Source: Treponema sp. (GTDB taxonomy: Bacteria; Spirochaetota; Spirochaetia; Treponematales; Treponemataceae). From it: DNA of 51,462 bases. The position numbers and the translations under genes are program-made. The stretch spans positions 1 to 51,462 of the forward strand of contig JALCCK010000012.1 in assembly GCA_022640795.1 (NCBI GenBank). The letters run 5' to 3'. A model generated the notes under the pieces. It was given only the letters and a program-made list of their open reading frames with translations. It was not told the origin of the DNA and searched no databases. This document shows, one piece after another, positions 42,027 through 51,205 of this stretch (its first letter is position 1; every line of letters begins with the position of its first letter).

Positions 42027-42845
42027 ATGAATTCTAAAATAATTTTTACCGATATAGACGGAACGCTGACGGATTTTAACGGCAATCTGCCGGATTCTGC
42101 TGTCAAGGCACTTTTGCAGGCAAAAGAAAACGGGCATAAAATAGTTCTCTGCACAGGACGTTCAAAATTTCAGATTCCGCAAAAACTGCTTTCACTTCAG
42201 TTTAACGGTATTGTCGGTGCCGCCGGCGGGTTTGTTGAATATGGCGGTCGCGAATTATATCATAAATATATAGAAGAAAAATATAGAAAACTGCTGGCCG
42301 ATTATATGGACGAAAAAAATATTGTGTTCAATTTTCAGGCTCCTGACTGCCTGGTGACAAACGGGCGGAATAAAGATGAACTGCGGAAGTTTTTTGAAAA
42401 ACGAAAAATGGAAAAATCGTGGATAGATCAAATCTTTGTAAAGCTCCGCGTACTTGATCCCGTGTGGGAGTATAAATATTCTGAAAAAGCGCTTTATTAC
42501 GAAGCTCCGGTAACCGTCGCCGAAGTCAATGCAGACCTGGCGCCCTATTTTACCGTTGTCAAAACAAGTCTGGATAATCCGGAAGAATATTCCGGTGAAG
42601 TCGGCATTGCCGGTGTTACAAAGGCAACCGGTATGCAGCTGCTGTTCGATGCTCTGGGAGCAAAAAAAGAAGACAGTATCGCCGTCGGCGACGGACCGAA
42701 TGATATTGAGATGCTGGAGTATGCCGGAATCGGTATTGCGATGGGAAATGCCCAGCCGGAAGTCAAAGCTGTCGCGGACCAGATTACCGGTTCCGTCAAT
42801 GAAGACGGAATTTATACTGCCTTTATGCGGAACGGATTAATCTGA
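42027..42845 (+). CDS. HAD-superfamily hydrolase, Cof/IIB subfamily
   Basis: A 272-residue phosphatase. Motif I FTDIDGTLTDF (nucleophile and acid Asp near residues 8-10), motif II CTGRS and motif IV GDGPNDIEMLEYAGIGIAMGNA show a complete HAD-IIB enzyme with the C2 cap (about 85-190). These enzymes dephosphorylate sugar phosphates, flavin precursors or nucleotides. Substrate unknown. The ATG at 42027 is chosen, with GAGGT 8 bases upstream. An in-frame GTG at 42012 lacks a site. Confidence 0.9.
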   Translation: MNSKIIFTDIDGTLTDFNGNLPDSAVKALLQAKENGHKIVLCTGRSKFQIPQKLLSLQFNGIVGAAGGFVEYGGRELYHKYIEEKYRKLLADYMDEKNIVFNFQAPDCLVTNGRNKDELRKFFEKRKMEKSWIDQIFVKLRVLDPVWEYKYSEKALYYEAPVTVAEVNADLAPYFTVVKTSLDNPEEYSGEVGIAGVTKATGMQLLFDALGAKKEDSIAVGDGPNDIEMLEYAGIGIAMGNAQPEVKAVADQITGSVNEDGIYTAFMRNGLI

Positions 42846-42880
42846 TCTGTTCGATCCCGGCCATAGCGTGCTGCAGAGAA

Positions 42881-44047
42881 CTAGTCTGTCCTGGCAACAC
42901 CGGTTTGTTTTGCCGCAGCGGCAACGGCAGCCGCAACTTTTTTTACAACGAGCGGGTTAAAGGCATCCGGCAGAATATAGTCGCGGGAAAGTTCTTCCGG
43001 CTTTACGACGCCGGCTAATGCCTCCGCCGCTGCCTTATTCATTTCATCATTTATTTCTGTCGCCCTGACGTCAAGCGCACCCCGGAAAATGCCGGGAAAG
43101 GCCAGAACATTATTCAGCTGATTCGGAAAATCCGACCTTCCGGTCGCAACGATAGCGGCTCCTCCTTTCTTTGCATCTTCCGGCATGATTTCCGGAACCG
43201 GATTTGCACAGGCAAAGACGACGGGTTCCGGTGCCATCGTTTTCACCATTTCAGTGGTAAGCGTACCTGCAGCCGAAATACCGATAAAAACATCTGCACC
43301 GGGAAGAACCTGGGCCAGGCTTCCTTTTTTATTTTCAGGATTTGTCAGTTCAGCAAGCTCTTCCTTGTGGGGAGGCAGATTGTCCCGCCCGCGATAAATG
43401 GCTCCTTTTCTATCACAGACTATGACGTTTTTGAGCCCCCGCGAAATAAGCAGTTTGCATATTGCGGTAGCCGCTGCTCCAGCGCCGTTTATAACGACGC
43501 GTATTTCTTCCATTTTTTTTCCGATCAGTTTCAGGGCGTTGGTCAGCGCTGCAAGCGTTACGACTGCAGTCCCATGCTGATCATCGTGAAAAACGGGAAT
43601 AGTGCATCGTTCCCGCAGCTTTTTTTCTATTTCGAAGCAACGGGGAGCCGAAATGTCTTCCAGATTTATTCCGCCGAACGACCCCTGGAGCAGTTCAACC
43701 GTACGGACTATTTCATCAGTGTCTTTTGATTTTATGCACAACGGAAATGCGTCGACATCGCCGAACTGTTTAAAAAGTGCACACTTGCCTTCCATAACGG
43801 GCATACCTGCCTCAGGGCCGATGTCTCCCAGCCCGAGAACGGCACTCCCGTCCGTAATGACAGCGACGAGATTACTGCGTCTTGTGTAGCGGTAACTCAA
43901 ATCCGTATTTTTTTGTATTTCCAGACAGGGTTCTGCAACGCCCGGCGTATACGCTGTTGCAAGATCTTCTTTTGTTTTTAAAGGAACTCGTGAAATGACT
44001 TCTATTTTTCCTTTCCACTCTGTATGTTTATCAAGTGCTTTACTCAT
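42881..44047 (-). CDS. NAD(P)-dependent malic enzyme
   Basis: A 388-residue enzyme that decarboxylates malate to pyruvate. The N-terminal malic domain has TAYTPGVAEPC, ITDGSAVLGLGDIGPEAGMPVMEGK and FGGINLEDISAPRCFEIE (metal ligands Glu-Asp), then IPVFHDDQHGTA. The NAD-binding domain follows with VVINGAGAAATAI and VVFACANPVPEIMPEDA. It is the short bacterial form without a phosphotransacetylase domain. GGAGG lies 6 bases before the ATG. It supplies pyruvate and reducing power. No partner gene is adjacent. Confidence 0.95.
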   Translation of the reverse strand: MSKALDKHTEWKGKIEVISRVPLKTKEDLATAYTPGVAEPCLEIQKNTDLSYRYTRRSNLVAVITDGSAVLGLGDIGPEAGMPVMEGKCALFKQFGDVDAFPLCIKSKDTDEIVRTVELLQGSFGGINLEDISAPRCFEIEKKLRERCTIPVFHDDQHGTAVVTLAALTNALKLIGKKMEEIRVVINGAGAAATAICKLLISRGLKNVIVCDRKGAIYRGRDNLPPHKEELAELTNPENKKGSLAQVLPGADVFIGISAAGTLTTEMVKTMAPEPVVFACANPVPEIMPEDAKKGGAAIVATGRSDFPNQLNNVLAFPGIFRGALDVRATEINDEMNKAAAEALAGVVKPEELSRDYILPDAFNPLVVKKVAAAVAAAAKQTGVARTD

Positions 44048-44139
44048 TATCCGCCTCCGATAATTTTTGTCGTAAAAAAAGCAGATGATTATATATTAGT
44101 AAATTAGTGGGATTTTGTATGTAACCTTGTCACCAAAAA

Positions 44140-44763
44140 TCAACGGCTGGTTTGACACAACAGGTGCCAGTCTTTTTTTCCCTGTTCAATTCCGGTCCAC
44201 CGGCAGCCGTTTATGCCGAACCTTTTAGCCGCATCGATGTTTTTCTGCAAATCATCGAAAAATACGGCTTCCTGCGGTGCTATACCGAGTCCGCTGATGC
44301 AGTCACGATAAATTCCTTCTTCCGGTTTTATTATATTCAGTCTGCAGGAAAAACAGGCATAGTCGGCGGCAACGAATAACGGTATTTTTTTTTCATACAG
44401 GTCCAGAAACTGAAACGGCATGTTCGACAGAATACCGAGTTTGTATCCTTCGCGTTGCAGCGACAGTCCCCATTCGGTAACCGCCTCATCGAGGTTGAAC
44501 CAGCTTTTCAGATCTATTTGGACAAGCTGTTGTAATATCCTGTCGTTTTCCGCAGCTTCTTTATATCCCGTATGAGCCAGAAGTGCAGCGTACATTTCTT
44601 CCCCGCTCATGGTTCCGCGATCGTAGCCGGAACGGTCCGTATCATACACACTTTTGAAAACGGCAGACGGAATACCGGTCAGTTTTTCCATATCGTCACA
44701 ATAGGCGAGTGTATTTGTTTTTGAGATAACATTTCCGAAGTCGAAAATAACTGCTTTTATCAT
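44140..44763 (-). CDS. HAD-superfamily hydrolase, subfamily IA
   Basis: A 207-residue phosphatase-type protein. Motif I FDFGNVISK has Asp at residue 8 but Asn-Val where many family members have the second Asp, as in the YihX/alpha-D-glucose-1-phosphatase branch. Motif II is ILSNMP, the Lys of motif III is in IIKPEEGIY, and motif IV is FFDDLQKNIDAAKRFG. A helical cap covers about 15-80. Substrate unknown, likely a small sugar phosphate. It lies on the minus strand downstream of tRNA-Lys. Confidence 0.88.
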   Translation of the reverse strand: MIKAVIFDFGNVISKTNTLAYCDDMEKLTGIPSAVFKSVYDTDRSGYDRGTMSGEEMYAALLAHTGYKEAAENDRILQQLVQIDLKSWFNLDEAVTEWGLSLQREGYKLGILSNMPFQFLDLYEKKIPLFVAADYACFSCRLNIIKPEEGIYRDCISGLGIAPQEAVFFDDLQKNIDAAKRFGINGCRWTGIEQGKKDWHLLCQTSR

Positions 44764-44849
44764 ACCGTGAATCCTTTTTTAGATAGGCATTTTTATAGAA
44801 CGCATAGTTTCCCGTGACAGATAAAACGACAGAACAGGCGGAATAAAAA

Positions 44850-44922
44850 TGAGCCATGCCGGCTTCGAACCGACGACCCGCAGATTAAGAGTCTGCTGCT
44901 CTACCAGCTGAGCTAATGGCCC
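44850..44922 (-). tRNA. tRNA-Lys (CUU anticodon)
   Basis: A 73-nt cloverleaf on the minus strand: acceptor GGGCCAT/ATGGCTC with one G-T pair, anticodon stem GCAGA/TCTGC around CTCTTAA (anticodon CTT), T loop TTCGAAG, discriminator A. CCA is not encoded. Confidence 0.95.
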
Positions 44923-45143
44923 GCAGAAAACGTTTCCTGAAAAAGGTATAACGTCTGTGTGAAAAGCACTATAGCTGAAATCAGAAAAAATTGCAAGCAG
45001 CAAATACGGGAAAACACTATTTTTTTGAATCAGCTGCAGGAAAAAAACTCTGTTAAAAATGGAATTTTATGTTACAATAAAACTATCGAGAGTTCCTTTT
45101 CTTTTTAGTGGGGATTTACTATGAGCTGCCGGACGATAGAAAT

Positions 45144-47969
45144 ATGAAACTTTCCCATCTCTTTTTTCTTTGTACTTTTTTTTTATTGCAAATTCTGGAG
45201 CCGCTTGCTGCGCAGCAGCAGAAAACAGTACGTGTCGGCTGGTATAGTGCCGCAGGACTGCAGACCGGCAGCACTCCGGAAACGCTCGGCGGTTATAATT
45301 ATGAATACCTCTGCAAAATCGCACAGTATACCGGATGGAAATATGAATTTGTCTTCGGTACATGGAAAGATCTTGAGAATCAGCTTATCGGCGGTACAAT
45401 TGATATTATCGGTGACGTCGCGATAACACCGCTCCGCCGGCAAAAATATAATTTCTGTAAGTATCCGAACGGAGTAAGCAGAATGCTTATCGGCTGCCGC
45501 CCCGGCGACGAGCGGTTTGCGTATGACGATTATAAATCATTCGACGGAATGACGGTTGCAACGATCCCGTCTGAATTCTGCAGAACGCTTTTGGACCGCG
45601 AAGCTGAGCAGTATCATTTTTCGGTCCGGTATGCGGAATATCCTACCTATGAGAAAATGTTTGCGGCACTGGACAGCGGTGCTGCGGACGCTGCCGTTTT
45701 TAACGATATAACCCGGTACGGAAACTACAAGATTATTTCCCAGTCTGATCCCAATCCGTATTATTTTATTGTCAACAAAGACAGACCCGATTTACTGACG
45801 GCGCTGAATTCTGCGCTGCATCAGATACAGGCAAACAGCAGGTTCCTGCCGGAACGCCTTTTTGAAAGATATTTCGGTGAAAACGGCAAGGATGCTGCGG
45901 CTGCTTTTACCCGTGACGAACTGCAGTACATCAGAACAAAGCAGCAAATTACCGTCCTGTTCTGTACTTCGTTTTTCCCGATTTCCTATATGAACAATGG
46001 AACTCCGGACGGATACATTGCCGATTACCTGCAGCTGCTGCAGAAAAAAACAATGCTGAAGTTCCGGTATAAATTATTCGATTCGTACGAAGCTGCTGCA
46101 GCGGCCTTCATGGACGGGAAAGGAGAAGTGCTGCCGTATGCAGCTGATGATTCACGGACAGCGCTGAAGCTCCATGCGAACATTACGCAGCCGTATCTCG
46201 ATCTGCAGGACGGATATGTCTATACACGCGGCATGCAGAAAACGCTTCAGCGGGTAGCTGTACAGGACAATATGTTTTCCGCTGCGGAAACTGTTTGTAA
46301 TCACGAGCTGCACTGTTATCATTCGACAACTGCCTGTCTTAATGCTGTCATGAGCGGTGCTGTCGACGCCGCACTGCTGTCCCGGTATGATTTTGAACAG
46401 CAGTCATACCATGCCCGTTACCGGACACTGTCGTTCCATCCTGCAGCTGAGATAAACGCCGGCATAACGCTCGGTGTACGGAAAAGTGACGGAGAACTGC
46501 TTTATTCCATACTGGAAAAGGCTGCCGGCAGCATTAGCGAAACGACCAGAAATACGCTGCTGCTTGATTCTGTTCTTGTAAAACCCCGGTATACTTTTAT
46601 CGATTTCGTCGTGAACAATGCGGTCTTTATTCTTGTTTTTATAACAGCGGGTTTTATGCTCGTTGCCGTTCTTTTCATACAGGGGTATAAAAGCAGGCAG
46701 AGCAAAAAGTCGGCAGAACTGCTTCGTGCTGCAAATGAAACACTCATCACAAAAAACCAGGAACTTGCTGAAGCGTATCTGCAGAAAGAAGCTGCTGAAT
46801 CGAAAGCTTCCAGGGCAAATGAAATAAAAAACTCTTTTTTATCCCGGATGAGTCACGATATGCGTACCCCGCTGAATGCCATTCTCGGACTTGCAGGATT
46901 CGGTATAGAGGAAAGTTCTAAGGGGGCCGGCGGTAAAACCGGAACCTATTTTGCACAGATTGAAGACAGCGGAAAGTTTCTTCTGTCGCTCGTAAATGAC
47001 GTCCTTGATGTTCAGCATCTGGAAAACGGCGACATAAAACTTGAAAAAAATCCGGTCAATCTGGGTGATATGATTGACAAAGTTACAGCGCTGGTATGGG
47101 CCCGTGCCGGCCAGAAAGATATAACCATAACGATGGAAGGTGCAGAACAGATCCGTGCCTTCACCGTAAATGCCGATGAAAAAAGACTTGAGCAGCTGTT
47201 TATGAATATTCTGACGAATGCGGTAAAATATACCCCTCCGGGCGGACATATAGTATGGAACTTTTCCAAACCCGAGGAAGCAGATGCAAAAATTATGTTT
47301 GTCACCGAGATACGTGACGACGGTGTCGGAATCAGCAAAAAGTTCCAGCGTACGATGTACGATACGTTTACCAGAGAATATAATTCTCAGACCGGGACGG
47401 AAGAGGGTACCGGTATCGGGCTTTCCATCGTAAAAAAGATTGTAGAATTATACGACGGGCAGATAGACTGCAAAAGCGAACTGGGGCAGGGAACTGCGTT
47501 TACGGTACGTCTTCCGCTCGATGTTGCCGGTCAGACGAAACCGGTAAAAGACGGGCAGCTGCAGAACCGGGAAAGCGGAACTTTTGATTTTACCGGGAAA
47601 CGTGTACTCCTGTGTGAAGATAACGAACTTAATACCATGATAGCAGTACAGATGCTTGAAAGCAGGAACATATCGGTCGATACTGCTGAAAACGGTGCGG
47701 AAGGTGTCGGTAAAATTCGTGCAGTGTTGAACAACGACTTGCCGCGGTATGACTGCATACTTATGGACGTACGCATGCCGGTTATGGACGGGCTTGCCGC
47801 TGCAGCTGAGATTCGAAAATTCGATACGACCGTTCCCATCGTCGCGTTGTCCGCAAACGCCTATCGGGAGGACATCCAGAAGTCGCTGAAGGCGGGCATG
47901 AATGCCCATCTTGCAAAACCGATTGACAAAACGACATTATTCACGACACTTGCTCAGCTTATGCAGTAA
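45144..47969 (+). CDS. Hybrid sensor histidine kinase with two periplasmic solute-binding domains, paralogue 1
   Basis: A 941-residue inner-membrane sensor. A signal peptide (MKLSHLFFLCTFFLLQ) leads to two type-3 solute-binding domains outside the membrane (about 23-255 and 265-485). A membrane helix (about 493-513), a short coiled coil and the HisKA domain with SHDMRTPLNAI (phospho-His571) follow. Next are the ATPase domain (N-box LTNAVKYTPPGG, G-boxes DDGVGIS and GTGIGLSIV) and a C-terminal receiver with MDVRMPVMDG (phospho-Asp875) and the conserved Lys in LAKPID. It probably senses an amino acid or other small solute. A GTG at 45108 gives a longer frame but lacks a ribosome site and spoils the signal peptide. 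No separate response regulator or Hpt gene is beside it. A TACAAT box at 45073-45078 is a possible -10. Confidence 0.93.
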   Translation: MKLSHLFFLCTFFLLQILEPLAAQQQKTVRVGWYSAAGLQTGSTPETLGGYNYEYLCKIAQYTGWKYEFVFGTWKDLENQLIGGTIDIIGDVAITPLRRQKYNFCKYPNGVSRMLIGCRPGDERFAYDDYKSFDGMTVATIPSEFCRTLLDREAEQYHFSVRYAEYPTYEKMFAALDSGAADAAVFNDITRYGNYKIISQSDPNPYYFIVNKDRPDLLTALNSALHQIQANSRFLPERLFERYFGENGKDAAAAFTRDELQYIRTKQQITVLFCTSFFPISYMNNGTPDGYIADYLQLLQKKTMLKFRYKLFDSYEAAAAAFMDGKGEVLPYAADDSRTALKLHANITQPYLDLQDGYVYTRGMQKTLQRVAVQDNMFSAAETVCNHELHCYHSTTACLNAVMSGAVDAALLSRYDFEQQSYHARYRTLSFHPAAEINAGITLGVRKSDGELLYSILEKAAGSISETTRNTLLLDSVLVKPRYTFIDFVVNNAVFILVFITAGFMLVAVLFIQGYKSRQSKKSAELLRAANETLITKNQELAEAYLQKEAAESKASRANEIKNSFLSRMSHDMRTPLNAILGLAGFGIEESSKGAGGKTGTYFAQIEDSGKFLLSLVNDVLDVQHLENGDIKLEKNPVNLGDMIDKVTALVWARAGQKDITITMEGAEQIRAFTVNADEKRLEQLFMNILTNAVKYTPPGGHIVWNFSKPEEADAKIMFVTEIRDDGVGISKKFQRTMYDTFTREYNSQTGTEEGTGIGLSIVKKIVELYDGQIDCKSELGQGTAFTVRLPLDVAGQTKPVKDGQLQNRESGTFDFTGKRVLLCEDNELNTMIAVQMLESRNISVDTAENGAEGVGKIRAVLNNDLPRYDCILMDVRMPVMDGLAAAAEIRKFDTTVPIVALSANAYREDIQKSLKAGMNAHLAKPIDKTTLFTTLAQLMQ

Positions 47970-48013
47970 ACCGGTCCGTCTGCGGAAATCGGAAAGAGAG
48001 GAGTTTATACACC

Positions 48014-50845
48014 ATGGTAACCGAACTGATACAAAGAACAATGGGTTGTAGAAAACTCCGGATTGCCGGCGTATTGTTTTTATGTGCAGCAACCTATGGT
48101 TTTCCACAGGAGCAGAACGTCATCAGAGTCGGCAGCATCAACCGCGGAACTATAATTTCAATCGCCGACGATGGAACCGCTTCTGGCTATATTCCCGCAC
48201 TTTTACAGGAACTTGAACCGTATCTGACTGATAGAATAGTCTATGTGCGTGCACAGACAATATCGCCCGAACTGTGTTTTCCTGCGCTTGACGATAAAAC
48301 TGCTGATCTGATTGTTTATCATACGAAGACTTCCGGACTGCAGCAGAACTATGAATACTCGAAAATGTGCATCGGCCATCGTATGACAGCGCTTTTTACG
48401 TATAAAACGCATGACTATGCCTACCGGGATTTCCAGTCGTTTCGGGGAGCATCCGTCGGATATATTTATCCGTTTAACAGTATGTCGGGTGAAAAAGAAT
48501 ACCTGTCATCAAAAATAGAAGGTATCCGGTACATACCGTATAAAAATATTGACGATATTCACCGGGACCTCAGAAACGGAGCGCTTGATCTGGCGTTCAC
48601 CGGACTTGGCAATATTCAGGACGATGAGATTGTTCTTGACCGTTTCAGCCTGTCTGAAACTTATTTTATTACCAGAAAAGGAGAATGCAGAAAAATTAAC
48701 GATGCACTTGGACATTTTATGATTGAAAAACCGGAGGTATTCGCTGCCCTGCAGAAAAAATATTTCGTACGCAACAGCGTTACGGAATTTACAAAGCAGG
48801 AGCGTGAATTTATTGCCGCTGCCGGACACCGGAAAATTCCGATTGGAGTTGTTTCCGACCGGACGGTCAGTTCCCTGTACGATGACAAGACCGGGCAGTT
48901 CACCGGCATTGAACCGGATATTATCCGCAGCCTGCAGCAGATAACAGGACTTGAATTTACTTTGATCCCCAAACCGGCAGAAGAGACAGCACCGGAATTT
49001 TTGAAGAAGAACAGTCTCTTTATAGGAATTGCACGTTCAAAAGTTCTTGAAGAACGGTTTGGACTTCAGTTGTGTACAGAGCTGTATCCGGTACCTGTTG
49101 AGCTGGTCGTAAAAGATTCAGATAAGTTCAATCTGAAAGTCCCTCATACCATTGCCCTGACTCCTGATTCTCTTTTTATACGGGATTTTATAAAAAGACA
49201 GTATCCGTCCTGGATTATCGTCCAGGTGAAAGATCTGCAGGCAAAACTGGATACAGTGCTTTCGGGAAAAGCGGATTGTTCTGTTTTTGCAAAATATGAT
49301 TTGCAGTATCTGCTGCAGAAACCGAAATATAAGCAGCTCCATATTTATCCTGTTGATTTTACACAGTTTCCGCTTACCATAGCGGCCGGAAAATCAGTTT
49401 CACCGGTACTCATCAGTATTCTGAATAAATCCATTACCATTCTACAGAACACGGAACTTACGTCGATAATAAACAGAAACGTGGTTGAAACAACCTACGT
49501 TCCGACGTTCTACGATACGCTGTACAGCTACCGTCCTGTTTATCTGTCACTGCTGGTTATTATCAGTACGATATTTCTTATTCTGCTGTATGTCGCCCAT
49601 TTGAAGGTACGCCAGAACCAGCGCCTTGCAGAAGCAAATACCGAACTTAACCGGACGAATGCCGAACTTGATGCAGCTGAAAAAAAAGCCCGCAGGGCTA
49701 ATGCCGTGAAAACTGATTTTATGGCGCGGATGAGTCATGATATGCGTACTCCTATGAATGCAATTATCGGATTTTCAAATTTCGGTATTGAAGAGTGTGA
49801 CGACGAACATTTTACGGAGTACTTTAGAAAAATAAAAGAAAGCTCCGACTATCTTCTGGCACTGGTGAACGATGTGCTGGATATTCAGCGGCTGGAAAGT
49901 GAAACTATAAAACTCAGAAAGACGGTTGTTCCTGCCGGCGAAATAACGGCCCATGTTCTGACGATAATCAGCCCGCGCGCAGCAGAAAAAAACATCAGCC
50001 TCACAACGGTATTTGATACGGTGCCGGACGGTACGTATCTGTTTCTTGATGAAAAACGGATGGAACAGATTCTGATAAATATTCTGAATAACGCCGTAAA
50101 ATATACTCCGTCCGGCGGACAGGTAAAATGGATCATGGAACAGACGATAAGGCAGGATGCCTGTATCGTACGTACTACCGTCACCGATACGGGGGTCGGT
50201 ATGAGTAAAGAATTTCAGAAACACATGTTCGAACCGTTCAGCCGCGAAAAAAACAGTGAATCAAAATCTGAATCATCAACCGGTCTTGGGCTTTCAATTA
50301 CGAAAAAACTGGTTGAAATTATGGGCGGTTCGATATTCTGCCGGTCAAAGCTCAACGCCGGTACAAGCTTTACGATTACGATTTCGCACCGGATACCGTC
50401 CTCTGCACAGATCGCCGCTTACAAAGAAATACAGCACGGCAATCCGTCTGCTACCGCTGCCTGTCTTGCAGGCAGTCGTCTGTTGCTGTGTGAAGATAAC
50501 GAATTGAACAGGGAAATACTGGTCAAAATACTTGCAACACAGGGAATAACGGTCGATACCGCCGAAAACGGCAGCATCGGGGTAGAGAAGGCTGCGGCGA
50601 CCCAGTATGACGGTATTATTATGGACGTCCGCATGCCGGTTATGGACGGACTGACCGCAGCAAAAAAAATCCGGCAGTTTAATAAAACAGTGCCGATTAT
50701 AGCCCTGTCGGCAAATGCCTATGCTGAAGACAGAAAAGAATCTCTTGAAGCCGGTATGGATATCCATCTGGATAAGCCTGTCGACAAAGATGCCCTGTTT
50801 TCGGCACTGATCCGGCTATTGCAGCAGAACCGCACCCGGTTTTAA
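48014..50845 (+). CDS. Hybrid sensor histidine kinase with two periplasmic solute-binding domains, paralogue 2
   Basis: A 943-residue protein with the same domain order as its upstream neighbour: signal peptide (core AGVLFLCAATYGF), two type-3 solute-binding domains (about 37-265 and 275-495), membrane helix (about 513-535), coiled coil, HisKA SHDMRTPMNAI (phospho-His575), ATPase domain (LNNAVKYTPSGG, TDTGVGMS, TGLGLSIT) and a receiver with MDVRMPVMDG (phospho-Asp871). The cytoplasmic halves are much more alike than the sensor halves, as expected after duplication and change of ligand. GGAG lies 10 bases before the ATG, 44 bases after the first kinase, so they are likely cotranscribed. It is followed by a bidirectional terminator. 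Confidence 0.93.
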   Translation: MVTELIQRTMGCRKLRIAGVLFLCAATYGFPQEQNVIRVGSINRGTIISIADDGTASGYIPALLQELEPYLTDRIVYVRAQTISPELCFPALDDKTADLIVYHTKTSGLQQNYEYSKMCIGHRMTALFTYKTHDYAYRDFQSFRGASVGYIYPFNSMSGEKEYLSSKIEGIRYIPYKNIDDIHRDLRNGALDLAFTGLGNIQDDEIVLDRFSLSETYFITRKGECRKINDALGHFMIEKPEVFAALQKKYFVRNSVTEFTKQEREFIAAAGHRKIPIGVVSDRTVSSLYDDKTGQFTGIEPDIIRSLQQITGLEFTLIPKPAEETAPEFLKKNSLFIGIARSKVLEERFGLQLCTELYPVPVELVVKDSDKFNLKVPHTIALTPDSLFIRDFIKRQYPSWIIVQVKDLQAKLDTVLSGKADCSVFAKYDLQYLLQKPKYKQLHIYPVDFTQFPLTIAAGKSVSPVLISILNKSITILQNTELTSIINRNVVETTYVPTFYDTLYSYRPVYLSLLVIISTIFLILLYVAHLKVRQNQRLAEANTELNRTNAELDAAEKKARRANAVKTDFMARMSHDMRTPMNAIIGFSNFGIEECDDEHFTEYFRKIKESSDYLLALVNDVLDIQRLESETIKLRKTVVPAGEITAHVLTIISPRAAEKNISLTTVFDTVPDGTYLFLDEKRMEQILINILNNAVKYTPSGGQVKWIMEQTIRQDACIVRTTVTDTGVGMSKEFQKHMFEPFSREKNSESKSESSTGLGLSITKKLVEIMGGSIFCRSKLNAGTSFTITISHRIPSSAQIAAYKEIQHGNPSATAACLAGSRLLLCEDNELNREILVKILATQGITVDTAENGSIGVEKAAATQYDGIIMDVRMPVMDGLTAAKKIRQFNKTVPIIALSANAYAEDRKESLEAGMDIHLDKPVDKDALFSALIRLLQQNRTRF

Positions 50846-50850
50846 AATAA

Positions 50851-50880
50851 AAAAAGCGGTTCCTTGTAAAACCGCTTTTT
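50851..50880. terminator. Bidirectional terminator
   Basis: An 11-bp perfect stem AAAAAGCGGTT (50851-50861) with AACCGCTTTTT (50870-50880), 8-base loop. It ends the kinase transcript on the plus strand and the tRNA-Arg/His transcript on the minus strand. Confidence 0.85.
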
Positions 50881-50882
50881 AG

Positions 50883-50956
50883 TGCGTCCGACAGGATTCG
50901 AACCTGCAACCTACGGATTCGAAGTCCGGGGCTCTATCCAGTTGAGCTACGGACGC
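50883..50956 (-). tRNA. tRNA-Arg (UCG anticodon)
   Basis: A 74-nt cloverleaf: acceptor GCGTCCG/CGGACGC, discriminator A, anticodon loop CTTCGAA (anticodon TCG), T loop TTCGAAT. The first pair of the anticodon stem (C27-T43) is mismatched. Confidence 0.94.
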
Positions 50957-50981
50957 ATATCATCAGCCCCTGAATATATAG

Positions 50982-51054
50982 GGTGCCGGGTGGGATTTGA
51001 ACCCACGACAACCAGATCCACAATCTGGCGCTCTACCCCTGAACTACTGGCACC
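50982..51054 (-). tRNA. tRNA-His (GUG anticodon)
   Basis: Acceptor GTGCCAG/CCGGCAC (one mismatch-type pair), anticodon stem CCAGA/TCTGG around TTGTGGA (anticodon GTG), discriminator C. A genomic G precedes position 1, so the extra G-1 that marks tRNA-His is encoded (51054). Confidence 0.95.
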
Positions 51055-51205
51055 ATAATTACTGACGGACTCCACTATAACAAAAATATGCTTTATTAGT
51101 CAAGACTGTGTTCCGCATATCCGGAATTTTTTTTCTGTAAAGTTCAGGTACGGGATTCCGATAATCTTATAAGAAGAATGGTAAAAAAAATTTTCCAGAG
51201 GATGT

